A stretch of 64,000 nucleotides of DNA from Shouchella rhizosphaerae (lineage in GTDB: Bacteria; Bacillota; Bacilli; Bacillales; Bacillaceae_D): assembly GCF_900142675.1 (NCBI RefSeq), contig NZ_FRBS01000002.1, forward strand, positions 496,001 through 560,000, read 5' to 3'. The notes below the pieces were generated by a model. That model was not told the origin of the DNA. It worked only from the letters and a program-made list of their open reading frames with translations, and did not search any database. Positions within the stretch are counted from its first letter, which is position 1. Each line of letters opens with the position of its first letter. The position numbers and the translations under genes are program-made. Positions 50,196 through 59,154 of the stretch are shown here, in pieces.

Positions 50196-50876
50196 ATGAT
50201 TGGAATATTAGCAGGAATGGGACCGAAATCGACTGGCCCATTTGTAGATAAGACTGTAGATCAATGCCAAAAAATATATGGTGCAGTTAATGACATCGAT
50301 TTTCCACACATGATGATTTATTCATGCCCGACGCCTTTCTATATTGATAAGCCGCTTAATCATAAGGATATGGAAATGGCTATAATTAATGGGGCTAAGA
50401 GGCTCGAGAAAACAGGTGTTGATTTTATAGCAATCCCATGTAATACGGCGCATGTCTATTTTGACCAGGTGAAAAATTCACTTTCTATTCCTTTGTTAAA
50501 CATGGTCGAGGAAACAATAAAGAGAGTACCGGAACATTCAAAGAAGGTGGCTCTTTTAGCTACCACCCCTACCGTTCAATCTGGTATATTCCAAGAGGCC
50601 TTAGCCAAAGAGGGGTATGAATTTTTGCATCAAGATGATTGGCAAACGTGTATCAATCAAATCATTGAAAAAATTAAACAAGGTCAGATCAGTGAGTCTC
50701 TCGAATTATGGGATGAACTCTATTTACAATTAGCTGATACGATTGATACGGCTATTATTGCATGTACAGATTTAAACGTTGTTACAGATAAAAGTTCAGG
50801 CGATATTTCTCTTGTGGATTCATCAACATGTCTCGCGGAAGAGATTGTACACAAATATTTATCATTAAAAAACTGA
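50196..50876 (+). CDS. Aspartate/glutamate racemase family protein
   Basis: 226 residues. The two catalytic cysteines lie in IPCNTAH near residue 81 and ACTDLN near 190; MIGILAGMGPKSTGPF is the typical start of YgeA/RacX-type racemases, which are PLP-independent and can act on several amino acids. AGGAGG precedes ATG 50196. It stands alone. D-amino acid production for the cell wall or signalling is possible. Confidence 0.9.
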   Translation: MIGILAGMGPKSTGPFVDKTVDQCQKIYGAVNDIDFPHMMIYSCPTPFYIDKPLNHKDMEMAIINGAKRLEKTGVDFIAIPCNTAHVYFDQVKNSLSIPLLNMVEETIKRVPEHSKKVALLATTPTVQSGIFQEALAKEGYEFLHQDDWQTCINQIIEKIKQGQISESLELWDELYLQLADTIDTAIIACTDLNVVTDKSSGDISLVDSSTCLAEEIVHKYLSLKN

Positions 50877-51095
50877 TTTTACTCTTTTCGAAATAAAGAA
50901 GCTCGTGCTTGTTCTTCCTGCATACTAAATCACGCGATTAGGATAGTATGAGGGAGGTCAAAAACTCCCTGTGAAATGAGGATTGAATAGCTTTTTCTCG
51001 ATGTCTGTCGGGAGAAGGCTTTTTAATGTGGCACTGAAGGCGTACGAGGTCATCAAATTGTATGATGGTTGGGCATTACCGACCTTTAGAATCGG

Positions 51096-51240
51096 CATGC
51101 GCTAAGCGGTAAAGGCACACGTATGATAATACAGTCGCAGAAGCGTCTTTAAAGTGATTAAAATCAAGTTTGTGCCGGAAAAGGTTTTTCCTAACCAACA
51201 CGACCTCTAGCTTGCTTTATATTTGCGTTGACATCGCATA
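51096..51240 (+). pseudogene. IS3-family (IS150-like) transposase remnant
   Basis: Reading across frames gives HALSGKGT, then YDNTVAEASLK, then KVIKIKFVPEKVFPNQHDL, then LALYICVDIA. This follows the C-terminal DDE integrase region of IS3 orfB (KGTPYDNA-x-AE, K-x-E-F, F-x-x-x-x-x-L). At least three frame changes or stops interrupt it and no terminal repeats are visible, so it is a dead fragment. The rest of the 50877-51247 gap shows nothing else. Confidence 0.6.
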
Positions 51241-51247
51241 GTAAGTA

Positions 51248-51445
51248 TTACTCATTTCTCTTTTTTCGAAAACCTCTCCAAAATACGACCCAAGCAAAAA
51301 TAGCTGCTAAAAATATTAGCAATGTCCAGTTAAACTTCCCGACATATAAATTATGACCCACTGAAAAGATAAGCAGTAAACCGACTAGAATGACAAAACC
51401 GTTCAACAATTGCATTTCAATAGAGTTCTTTGATTTAGCGCTCAT
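51248..51445 (-). CDS. Small two-helix membrane protein, 65 aa
   Basis: Two hydrophobic segments (LLNGFVILVGLLLIFSVG and NWTLLIFLAAIFAWVVFW) with a short polar loop and a basic end GFRKKRNE. TAGGAGGATT precedes ATG 51445. Function unknown. Confidence 0.7.
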   Translation of the reverse strand: MSAKSKNSIEMQLLNGFVILVGLLLIFSVGHNLYVGKFNWTLLIFLAAIFAWVVFWRGFRKKRNE

Positions 51446-51643
51446 AACTCAATCCTCCTATATTATGACAATTTCACTTTCATCTAGGACTACCATCATC
51501 TAATTTTTCTTATTTCCGTTTAATTGTTTTTTAAACGGATCAAGTTATAGCAACTCCAAGGGACAACCCAAGTAGGGATAACCCCTTAAAAAAACACCAC
51601 CAGATCTTAATGCAACAGGAATATCTACAGCTTTGCTTGACGC

Positions 51644-51649
51644 TATAAT
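51644..51649 (+). promoter_or_regulatory. -10 box of the glycan-use operon
   Basis: Perfect TATAAT 33 bases before the start at 51677 but no good -35, as expected for a promoter that needs an AraC-type activator such as the one at 53530. Confidence 0.4.
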
Positions 51650-51676
51650 GAGTAGACATATGAGAGGAGGAGTTAA

Positions 51677-53473
51677 ATGAAATCTCCATTGAAAGCGCTT
51701 ACTGTTTCGGTGATTTTATTGTTGGCTGGTCTGGTTTTGGGCGATGATCGTATGGAGGCTCATGAGTTGCCGTTGTTTCATTTTGAAAAAACGCTGATTG
51801 AGCCGAGTGAGATGCGGTATAATCCAACGGGGGAAGTTGATTTTCCGACGGTTATTCGGGCGGCTGATTATTTTGAGAATCCTCTTGGAACGTATTACAT
51901 GTATTATGGTCCCCACGATGCTCCAGGGGGGATTGCGCTTGCGTATGCGGATTCGGTAACTGGGCCTTGGACGGAATACGCTTCGAACCCGGTGATCTCA
52001 AGAAACTGGCAGCCCCACTACAATGTTTCACATGTGGCCTCTGCTCATCCGATTTGGAATGAGGAGGAGGGCAAGTTGTTTTTGTATTTTCATGGGGAAA
52101 ACTCAGTGACTCGTCTTGCTTCTTCTGAAGATGGCATTCATTTTGATTATGAACAGGTCGTGATTGACACGTCTGATTTTACAGGGATTAGCGAGGCTTC
52201 TTATGCGCGTGTATTCGAGCATGAGCTTGATGGAAAGGACAATCGCTATGTGATGCTGTTGATGGGGAACCATAATGGGACGCGGCGGATTTATTTAGCT
52301 TGGTCAGCTGATGGGCGGGAGTGGGAGGCGCAACAAGAACCGCTCATTTCCCCGCAGCCTGGGCAAGGAGGGAATTTGTCAGGAGCTTACTACTTTCCTT
52401 ACAATGGCCATCATTATGTTACGGTGCATGGGGGATCAGGAAATCAGTATGTGGTAGATGTTGGCGAGAATTTTGACCAGGAAATTCATTTAGGGCCTTA
52501 TTATCAGCCGTCAGCTGTTGCTCCTGAAAACGGACGTGCGGCGTCGCGCTCCTATATTTATTCGGAAGATGAGCTATACATGGTGTATGAAGCTGGGCAA
52601 CGTGGATCCACGAAAATTGCCCTTGCTCGGGCGATTCTTGGTGATGAACGAGTGGAAATGGCGACAGCCTCTTTGCGATTGCCAAGTCGGGTTGTTTCAA
52701 CCAATAGCGAAATTGATTTTGATGTTCTTGCTCGTCGATACGATGGAACAACGATTGCGGAAAATGAGCTATCGTTTTCCCTGTTTTCAAGTGATTCGTC
52801 TGTTGTAAGGGTGGACGGTCAGCGCCTTTATTCTGGTGGAGAAGGAATCGCAGAAGTACGAGCAGAAGTGTCTTATCAAGGAAAAGTTATCACGACTGAA
52901 GCGATTTCGATAGAGGTGCGCGACGGGGAGGTGTGGAATGTCATTGATGAACGCTTTGACGATTACACAAGGCGGTGGCAGATTGCCAAAGGGAGCGCTG
53001 CGCAAGGAACGATTGAGCAAGGTGCTGGGTTCGTTGACATTATTGAAAACCGCAGAAGTGGAGGCGCTTACCATTACTTGACGTATGAGGGGTTTTACTT
53101 GCCAAATTCGTTTTATACATTAGAGGCGGAGCTGTCGGTCTTTGCGCCGAGCCAGGGCAATGAAATTAGCATTAGAGAAGGCAACCGACAGAAGTCTCTA
53201 TTTATCACATATGACGGTAACCAAGGGTTTATTCAAGATCGGCTTTTCCAACCTACCGTCGCGGTTGAGATTGACCCAACGGAGCGAGCGCGTTATAAAT
53301 TGGTGTCCACAGGACAAACCACGTACGACGTTTATCGAAATGATGAATTTTTGTTTCGTTCGACATCGGTTTCCCAAGCTGGGCAAAATTTAGTGAAGGT
53401 GGGAGCTGACTCACAAGGAAGTGCGGCCTTGAGAGTGGATGCACTGCGGATTCAGACGAATACAGCGCCATAA
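51677..53473 (+). CDS. Secreted glycosidase-like protein: beta-propeller, Ig-like and LamG-like domains
   Basis: 598 residues. A signal peptide (about 1-23) precedes a five-bladed-propeller glycoside hydrolase-like domain (about 30-335) with YYMYYGPHDAPGGIALAYAD, GPWTEY and HPIWNEEEGKLFLYFHGE, like GH43/GH117-type enzymes. A bacterial Ig-like (Big_2) domain follows (about 340-415), then a C-terminal laminin-G/concanavalin-like domain (about 420-595, DERFDDYTRRWQIAKG). It should act outside the cell on a polysaccharide whose products enter through the ABC importer at 56091. Catalytic acids cannot be assigned with certainty and the exact GH family is open. Confidence 0.78.
   Translation: MKSPLKALTVSVILLLAGLVLGDDRMEAHELPLFHFEKTLIEPSEMRYNPTGEVDFPTVIRAADYFENPLGTYYMYYGPHDAPGGIALAYADSVTGPWTEYASNPVISRNWQPHYNVSHVASAHPIWNEEEGKLFLYFHGENSVTRLASSEDGIHFDYEQVVIDTSDFTGISEASYARVFEHELDGKDNRYVMLLMGNHNGTRRIYLAWSADGREWEAQQEPLISPQPGQGGNLSGAYYFPYNGHHYVTVHGGSGNQYVVDVGENFDQEIHLGPYYQPSAVAPENGRAASRSYIYSEDELYMVYEAGQRGSTKIALARAILGDERVEMATASLRLPSRVVSTNSEIDFDVLARRYDGTTIAENELSFSLFSSDSSVVRVDGQRLYSGGEGIAEVRAEVSYQGKVITTEAISIEVRDGEVWNVIDERFDDYTRRWQIAKGSAAQGTIEQGAGFVDIIENRRSGGAYHYLTYEGFYLPNSFYTLEAELSVFAPSQGNEISIREGNRQKSLFITYDGNQGFIQDRLFQPTVAVEIDPTERARYKLVSTGQTTYDVYRNDEFLFRSTSVSQAGQNLVKVGADSQGSAALRVDALRIQTNTAP
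51690..51703 (+). promoter_or_regulatory. cre-like CcpA operator within the 5' coding region
   Basis: TGAAAGCGCTTACT matches TGWAANCGNTNNCA at 13 of 14 bases, over codons 5-9 of the secreted protein. Confidence 0.6.
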
Positions 53474-53481
53474 AGACTGGA

Positions 53482-53513
53482 GGGACCTTCTGTTAAATGA
53501 AGGTTCTTTTCTT
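53482..53513 (+). terminator. Weak terminator or attenuator before the response regulator
   Basis: GGACCTTC pairs with GAAGGTTC over eight bases and is followed by TTTTCTTT. It may reduce read-through from the secreted enzyme gene into the regulators. Confidence 0.5.
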
Positions 53514-53529
53514 TAAAGGGGGAGCAGAA

Positions 53530-54246
53530 ATGTACAAAGTAGTCATTGCGGAAGACGAAAAAATGATTCGAAAAGGGCTGGTGACGATTGTCGATCAGCT
53601 TGTCACTGATTTTACTGTTATTGGCGAAGCCGATAACGGCGAGCGGGCGCTGGAGTTGCTTGCTCATGATTGTCCTGATGTTTTATTAACGGATATTCGG
53701 ATGCCAAAGCGTGATGGGTTATCGCTTATTCGAGAAGCGCGAAGTTACTATCCCCATGTAAAAATAGTGATTGTTAGCGGGCATGAAGAGTTCGCGTATG
53801 CTCAACAGGCCATCCAACATGGGGTGAGTCGTTATTTATTGAAGCCCATTGACCGGACGGAAGTGGTGCTTGCTTTTGATGAGATAAAAAGAGGTCTCGT
53901 TGAGCCAGAACAAGCGTATCACGAACACCATTTAATTCAACAAGTGGATTCGTATATTAAAACGCATATTGATCAAGATATTACCCTTCAGGCTGTAGCG
54001 AAGCTCGTTCATTTGCATCCTACTTATTTCAGTCAATGGTTTAAAAATGAAACTGGTCAAAATTTTTCAACCTATGTTACGCAAAAACGATTGGAACGGG
54101 CTGAAACGTTGCTCCATCAAACGAACCTCCGTGTGTATGAGGTTGCGAGAATGTCGGGCTATCAAAGTGAAAAGCACTTTATGAAACTATTTAAAAAAGA
54201 GAAACGCTGTACACCTACCCAGTTTAGGCAAAGAGCCTTATTGTAG
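53530..54246 (+). CDS. Response regulator with AraC-type domain (YesN type)
   Basis: 238 residues: receiver with AEDE near residue 9, Asp in VLLTDIRMP near 54, Lys in LLKPID near 103; AraC double helix-turn-helix at about 140-236 (LVHLHPTYFSQWFKNETG, GYQSEKHFMKLFKKE). GGGGGAG precedes ATG 53530. It likely activates the enzyme and importer genes in response to the kinase that follows 20 bases later. Confidence 0.93.
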   Translation: MYKVVIAEDEKMIRKGLVTIVDQLVTDFTVIGEADNGERALELLAHDCPDVLLTDIRMPKRDGLSLIREARSYYPHVKIVIVSGHEEFAYAQQAIQHGVSRYLLKPIDRTEVVLAFDEIKRGLVEPEQAYHEHHLIQQVDSYIKTHIDQDITLQAVAKLVHLHPTYFSQWFKNETGQNFSTYVTQKRLERAETLLHQTNLRVYEVARMSGYQSEKHFMKLFKKEKRCTPTQFRQRALL

Positions 54247-54266
54247 CGGAGTGGAGGGGACTTAAG

Positions 54267-56000
54267 GTGTCGTTACGGCCAAAGATTATTTTGCTGTTTT
54301 TATCGATTGTTTTAGTACCGTTAAACCTTTTAGGGATGATCACATATGCGTACTTTTCAAAAACGCTTGAAGACCAAACGTACCATTATACGGTTCAAGT
54401 GATCGGTCAAGTGAACCAAAACGTGAATGCCTATATTGATGAGATGCACCGTTTGTCACTGTTGCCGTTATATGACAGAGATATTTTAGCGATTCTTAAA
54501 AACCGGTCCGATGTCCATCATTCCTATTATCCCCAGACTGAAGAGTTCGAACGAATGAGCTCGTTTTTATCGACGCTCTCTTATAATCGGCAAGAGCTTT
54601 CTGGTATTCATATCATTACGCGAGACGGAAGTTTGTTTAGTGACCTTGGCTCACCTCGAACGGTGCATCGTTTAGCCGAAGGGACGTCTGATTGGCAAGA
54701 GGCGATTGAAGCAGGGAATGGCGCGTCTCTGTTATTGCCAACGCACTCTCCGTCCTATGTGCTAGGAGCAGAAAAGTCTGTTTTTTCTGTTGGGCGTTTG
54801 CTTCGCGATCCTGATGGCTTTCGTCCCCTTGGCATGATTAAAGTCGACATTGAATTAAGCTTCATTGAATCCCTTCTAGAGGATGTTGATTTATCGGAAG
54901 ATGCATCGATTACGATGATTGATAGAAATGGGGAACCGATTTACGAAACAGGGAAAGCGATTTACCCCCTCTTAAAAGCGAAAGGAGAGGACGTTTGGCA
55001 GCTGGCTGAGCGTGAGAGTATCGCGGTAGATGGAGTGGATTACTTGCCTGTTATTCGAAATGATTCGAGTGGAGACGTGCAAACGATTGTCTTCTTGCCT
55101 GAGCATCATATTGTCGGGGCGTCACAATCGTTGCGCTTGTTTACAATCGGGCTGATGCTGGCTGTCTCTGCAGTGGTGATTATGCTTGCCCTTGTAGCTG
55201 AACGTTCCTTAACAAAGCCGATTTTTGAGCTTCGCCAAGTCATGGCGCTAGCAGAAAAAGGCCAGTTTCATCATCGAATGAATCGAAGCTCAAAGGATGA
55301 GCTGGGGCAATTGGCAATTGGGTTTAACCATATGATGAAGCAAATTAATGAATTAATTGCGAAAGTATACCAAACGGAGATTAGAGAAAAAGACGCGGAA
55401 ATCAAAGCACTCCAAACGCAAATGAACCCGCACTTTATTTACAATACATTGGAACATATTAATATGATGGCGATTACAAAACAAGCGTACGAGCTTTCCG
55501 ATATGGTCGCCTCACTCGGGCGTCTGATCCGCTACAGCATTGATCAAAAAACACGCTTTGTCCCGCTCAGAGAAGAGTTGGCTTTCGTTGAGTCGTATAT
55601 CACAATCCAACAGAAACGATTAGAAGGGAAAGTGACTTTTTCGATCGCTGTTCCAGAAGCGATGCGCTCCCTTTCCATTCCAAAACTAATTTTGCAACCA
55701 TTAATTGAAAATGCAATTGAACACGGGCATCAGCATGGGGAATGGTCCGGGGAAATTTCCATAAAAGGCTGGCAAGATGACGCCTATTCGTACATTGAAG
55801 TTCGGGACAGTGGCCAAGGGATGAAGCAAGAAACAATTGAACGAATGAAAGAAGAACCTCAACGTGGTGCAGGGAATCAAGTTGCCCTTGGAAATATATC
55901 AGAACGACTTCTCTTGCTTTTAGGGGAACAGGCACGGCTCATGGTTGACAGTGAACTGGGACGAGGGACAAAGGTGACCGTCCGATTACCGAAAACCTGA
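54267..56000 (+). CDS. Sensor histidine kinase, YesM type
   Basis: 577 residues. A first helix at about 7-28, a large extracellular dCache-like domain (about 30-285), a second helix at about 290-310 and HAMP at about 312-365. The His_kinase motif MNPHFIYNTLEHINMM lies near 388 and the ATPase has LIENAIEHGHQ and VRDSGQGM. The start is GTG 54267. It is expected to sense a glycan-derived sugar. Confidence 0.92.
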   Translation: MSLRPKIILLFLSIVLVPLNLLGMITYAYFSKTLEDQTYHYTVQVIGQVNQNVNAYIDEMHRLSLLPLYDRDILAILKNRSDVHHSYYPQTEEFERMSSFLSTLSYNRQELSGIHIITRDGSLFSDLGSPRTVHRLAEGTSDWQEAIEAGNGASLLLPTHSPSYVLGAEKSVFSVGRLLRDPDGFRPLGMIKVDIELSFIESLLEDVDLSEDASITMIDRNGEPIYETGKAIYPLLKAKGEDVWQLAERESIAVDGVDYLPVIRNDSSGDVQTIVFLPEHHIVGASQSLRLFTIGLMLAVSAVVIMLALVAERSLTKPIFELRQVMALAEKGQFHHRMNRSSKDELGQLAIGFNHMMKQINELIAKVYQTEIREKDAEIKALQTQMNPHFIYNTLEHINMMAITKQAYELSDMVASLGRLIRYSIDQKTRFVPLREELAFVESYITIQQKRLEGKVTFSIAVPEAMRSLSIPKLILQPLIENAIEHGHQHGEWSGEISIKGWQDDAYSYIEVRDSGQGMKQETIERMKEEPQRGAGNQVALGNISERLLLLLGEQARLMVDSELGRGTKVTVRLPKT

Positions 56001-56039
56001 GAAAAGGATACCAAATCGAAAACGAACACCCTCTTAAAC

Positions 56040-56053
56040 TGTAAGCGCTTTAT
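56040..56053 (+). promoter_or_regulatory. Weak cre-like site upstream of the sugar ABC genes
   Basis: TGTAAGCGCTTTAT matches the cre consensus at 12 of 14 bases, 40 bases before the binding-protein start. Confidence 0.4.
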
Positions 56054-56090
56054 TTAAACTGAAGGTAGAACAAAAAGGGGGGAATTTAAA

Positions 56091-57356
56091 GTGAAGAGAT
56101 GGAGCATAAGTGCGGGCCTGTTGCTCGTTGTGGCAGGGTGTTCATCGTCTGGTGGATCAACAGATGCAAATGGAGACGAACAAATTGAGTTGACGTTCTC
56201 AACTTGGGGCAACGAAAACCACATTGCCGTTTATGAAGAATTATTAGAAGCGTATTACGTCGATCATCCAAATGTACATGTAACGATCCAGACGACGCCT
56301 TTTCCTGACTATCAGCAAAACATGACCGTGCTTGCAGCGGGGCAAGAGCTGCCGGATATCGGATGGGCGGCTGAGCGAATGGTGCCTCAATTTATTGAAA
56401 ACAACATACTCGCTGATTTATCTGCACTTCGTGAAGATGAGTCGTTTCACTTTGAGGACATTTTGCCAGGGACAATTACGCAATATGAAGTGGGAGACGC
56501 CCTTTACGGCGTGCCGTTCTCAAGCCCGCCACATATTATTTTCTACAATAAAACCTTATTTGAAAAAAATGGACTAGAAACGCCACAAGAATTGGAAAGC
56601 CGAGGCGAGTGGACGTGGGAAGCTTTTGAAGAAGCCGCAGCTGTAATCGCTGAGGAGGAAGGCGTCTATGGGGCGAATTTCTTTAGAGCTTGGGAAACAT
56701 GGGAAAATCTTTTAGCACATACGCGAGCTGAAGGGGGAGACCTCTTTAACGAAGACACGACTGAGTTTACTTGGAATAGCGATGCCGGAATCTCGACGTT
56801 AGAAATGCTTGAACGGATGATGTTTGAGGACCGCTCACATCCTCGTGCAGGTGACCAAGTCGCATTTGAAGCTGGGAACGTCGGTATGTTTTTTGATGTC
56901 TACAGCTATGTTTCAACCGCTCGGGGGATCGAAGATTTTGAATGGGATATCGCTCCTGTTCCTCTTGGCTCACAAGGAAGATCGCCTATTCTCGGCCAAG
57001 CAGGCTATGTCATGTTTGAAGGGACGGAGCATCCTGAAGAAGCACTCGATCTGATTCGCTACTTTGCGAGCGAAACAGGGATGGAAGCGACCTCGACGTA
57101 CTTCGCGCCACCACGGGCATCAGTACTTGAATCAGATGCTTTTATTGAACAACCAGGCAATCCGCCGAGAGCGAGCATGGAGTCAACGATTTTAAACTTA
57201 AGCGAAGAATCACGTGTGTTACCGATTCATCCAGAATGGCAAAACATCGACAACCACATCCTCCAAGGCTTTGATCATTTATTCGGCCAAACGGCAGAAC
57301 CAGCTGACATTCTTGAGCAAATGGAAGCAAGCATCAATCCATTGGTGCAAGAATGA
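56091..57356 (+). CDS. Sugar ABC importer substrate-binding lipoprotein (family 1)
   Basis: 421 residues. The signal sequence ends in lipobox VAGC (about residue 17), followed by a Ser/Gly linker. The mature protein is a CUT1-type sugar-binding protein (LTFSTWGNENHIAVYEELLE, then DALYGVPFSSPPHIIFYNK near 140). The start is GTG 56091 after AAGGGGGG. It delivers an oligosaccharide to the two permeases downstream. No ATPase is encoded in the operon, so a shared MsmX-type ATPase is probably used. Confidence 0.92.
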   Translation: MKRWSISAGLLLVVAGCSSSGGSTDANGDEQIELTFSTWGNENHIAVYEELLEAYYVDHPNVHVTIQTTPFPDYQQNMTVLAAGQELPDIGWAAERMVPQFIENNILADLSALREDESFHFEDILPGTITQYEVGDALYGVPFSSPPHIIFYNKTLFEKNGLETPQELESRGEWTWEAFEEAAAVIAEEEGVYGANFFRAWETWENLLAHTRAEGGDLFNEDTTEFTWNSDAGISTLEMLERMMFEDRSHPRAGDQVAFEAGNVGMFFDVYSYVSTARGIEDFEWDIAPVPLGSQGRSPILGQAGYVMFEGTEHPEEALDLIRYFASETGMEATSTYFAPPRASVLESDAFIEQPGNPPRASMESTILNLSEESRVLPIHPEWQNIDNHILQGFDHLFGQTAEPADILEQMEASINPLVQE

Positions 57357-57375
57357 GCGGCGGGGTGGATAAGAC

Positions 57376-58305
57376 ATGAATGCAGATGTTCAGGCAGAAT
57401 GGAGACAAAAAAAGAAAAGGCCTCGAAAACCGATGTTTAAACGGGATGAGCTAGCAGGTTGGCTTTTTATAAGCCCGATGTTACTCGGATTTACGATCTT
57501 TATGTTTATTCCCATTGGCTTCGCTTTCTATATGAGCTTCACCGACTGGCCCTTACTCGGCCAGTCGGAATTTATCGGAACGGCCAATTATCAAGCGATC
57601 GTGCAAGACCCTGAATTTCAACAAGTGATGAAAAATACAGTTCTGTTTACCGCAGGCTTAGTACCATTCAATATTATTCTCGCCCTAGGGCTAGCCTTGC
57701 TTTTACGACATCCATTACCAGGAATGGGCCTATTCCGCACGATTGTTTTTGTGCCAGTGGTCACAACGCTTGTCGTCTGGGCGATTGTCTGGCGCTATAT
57801 GTTTGCGACTGACTTTGGTTTCATTAACTCGATTCTTGCTTGGTTTGGCATTGAACCACAAGCCTGGTTGTATAACAAAAATTTAGCGATGCCCGTTGTG
57901 ATTTTAACTAGTGTCTTGAAAAACGTCGGGCTAAACATGGTGCTGTTTTTAGCCGCCTTGCAAATGGTGCCGAAAAACTTATACGAAGCGGCGCGAATCG
58001 ATGGTGCTGGAAGCTGGCGTCAATTTAAAAACATTACGCTCCCAATCATTTCGCCTACCGTCTTTTTGGCGACGATTATTACGATTATTGGAGCGATGAA
58101 GATCTTTGCGCAAATCTTTGTGATGACAAAAGGTGGCCCAGAGAGCAGCACAAAAGTGATTGTCTATTATATTTGGGAAAAAGCATTTCGGTTATTTGAT
58201 ATGGGTTACGCTTCTGCGGCAGCGTTTATTTTATTCTTTGTCATTTTTGCATTCACTTTGATTCAATGGTGGCTTCGAAAAAGGTGGGTCTACAATGAAG
58301 ATTAA
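57376..58305 (+). CDS. Sugar ABC importer permease 1 (MalF/UgpA type)
   Basis: 309 residues, six helices; the EAA loop reads NLYEAARIDGAGSWRQFKNITLP near residue 205. The N-terminus is basic. It overlaps the next permease gene by 11 bases and forms a heterodimer with it. Confidence 0.93.
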   Translation: MNADVQAEWRQKKKRPRKPMFKRDELAGWLFISPMLLGFTIFMFIPIGFAFYMSFTDWPLLGQSEFIGTANYQAIVQDPEFQQVMKNTVLFTAGLVPFNIILALGLALLLRHPLPGMGLFRTIVFVPVVTTLVVWAIVWRYMFATDFGFINSILAWFGIEPQAWLYNKNLAMPVVILTSVLKNVGLNMVLFLAALQMVPKNLYEAARIDGAGSWRQFKNITLPIISPTVFLATIITIIGAMKIFAQIFVMTKGGPESSTKVIVYYIWEKAFRLFDMGYASAAAFILFFVIFAFTLIQWWLRKRWVYNED

Positions 58306-59128
58306 CTCCGTTTCTACAGTCGTTCGTTATGGTTTATTAACGATCATTTCAGCGATTATGCTGTTGCCATTTATTTGGATGGTCACGACGTCTTTAAAAG
58401 ACCCTAACCAAATTTTCGCGTTGCCGCCAACCTTTATCCCAAACCCCATTCAGTGGGATAGCTATCTCAATGTTCTTAGTAGCACCCACTTTCTTAGGCA
58501 AATGTTTAACAGTATTTACATTGGGGCCACGGTGACAATCGGAACGGTATTGCTCGCGTCGCTAGCGGGGTACGCCTTCGCCCGGATTCCATTTAAAGGG
58601 CGAAATGTCGTTTTTCTCGCTTTCCTAAGTGTGATGATGATTCCTGGCGAAGTAACGATCATCCCGCTCTTTCTTTTTATGCGGGAACTCGGCTGGATTG
58701 ATACTCATTTGCCTTTAATGATCATCCCGATCTTTGGCGCAGGCGGAGCGTTTGGCATCTTTGTAATGAGGCAGTTTTTTAAGCAAGTCCCAGCAGAACT
58801 TGAAGATGCCGCCCGAATCGACGGCTGCTCCCGTTTCCGCATCTTTGTGCAAATAATGTTGCCGCTATCAAAGCCAGCGCTTGCGACGGTGACGATCTTT
58901 ACCTTTTTAACGAATTGGAATGAGTTTCTCGAACCTTTAATTTTCATCAATTCAAGAGAATTAATGACGTTGCCGCTAGCTCTGTCTCTCTTTACCGACG
59001 AGGCTGGAACCGATTGGAGTTCATTGATGAGCGCGTCTGTCCTAGCAACATTGCCTGTTCTAACAGTCTTCTTCTTTGCGCAGAAGCAGTTTATTGAGAG
59101 CCTAGCAATGTCTGGATCAAAGGAATAA
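58295..59128 (+). CDS. Sugar ABC importer permease 2 (MalG/UgpE type)
   Basis: 277 residues, six helices; the EAA loop reads ELEDAARIDGCSRFRIFVQIMLP near residue 168. It pairs with the preceding permease. The FAD oxidoreductase gene follows after 26 bases, probably in the same transcript. Confidence 0.93.
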   Translation: MKINSVSTVVRYGLLTIISAIMLLPFIWMVTTSLKDPNQIFALPPTFIPNPIQWDSYLNVLSSTHFLRQMFNSIYIGATVTIGTVLLASLAGYAFARIPFKGRNVVFLAFLSVMMIPGEVTIIPLFLFMRELGWIDTHLPLMIIPIFGAGGAFGIFVMRQFFKQVPAELEDAARIDGCSRFRIFVQIMLPLSKPALATVTIFTFLTNWNEFLEPLIFINSRELMTLPLALSLFTDEAGTDWSSLMSASVLATLPVLTVFFFAQKQFIESLAMSGSKE

Positions 59129-59154
59129 AACGTATAAGTTGGAGGAATAAACAG

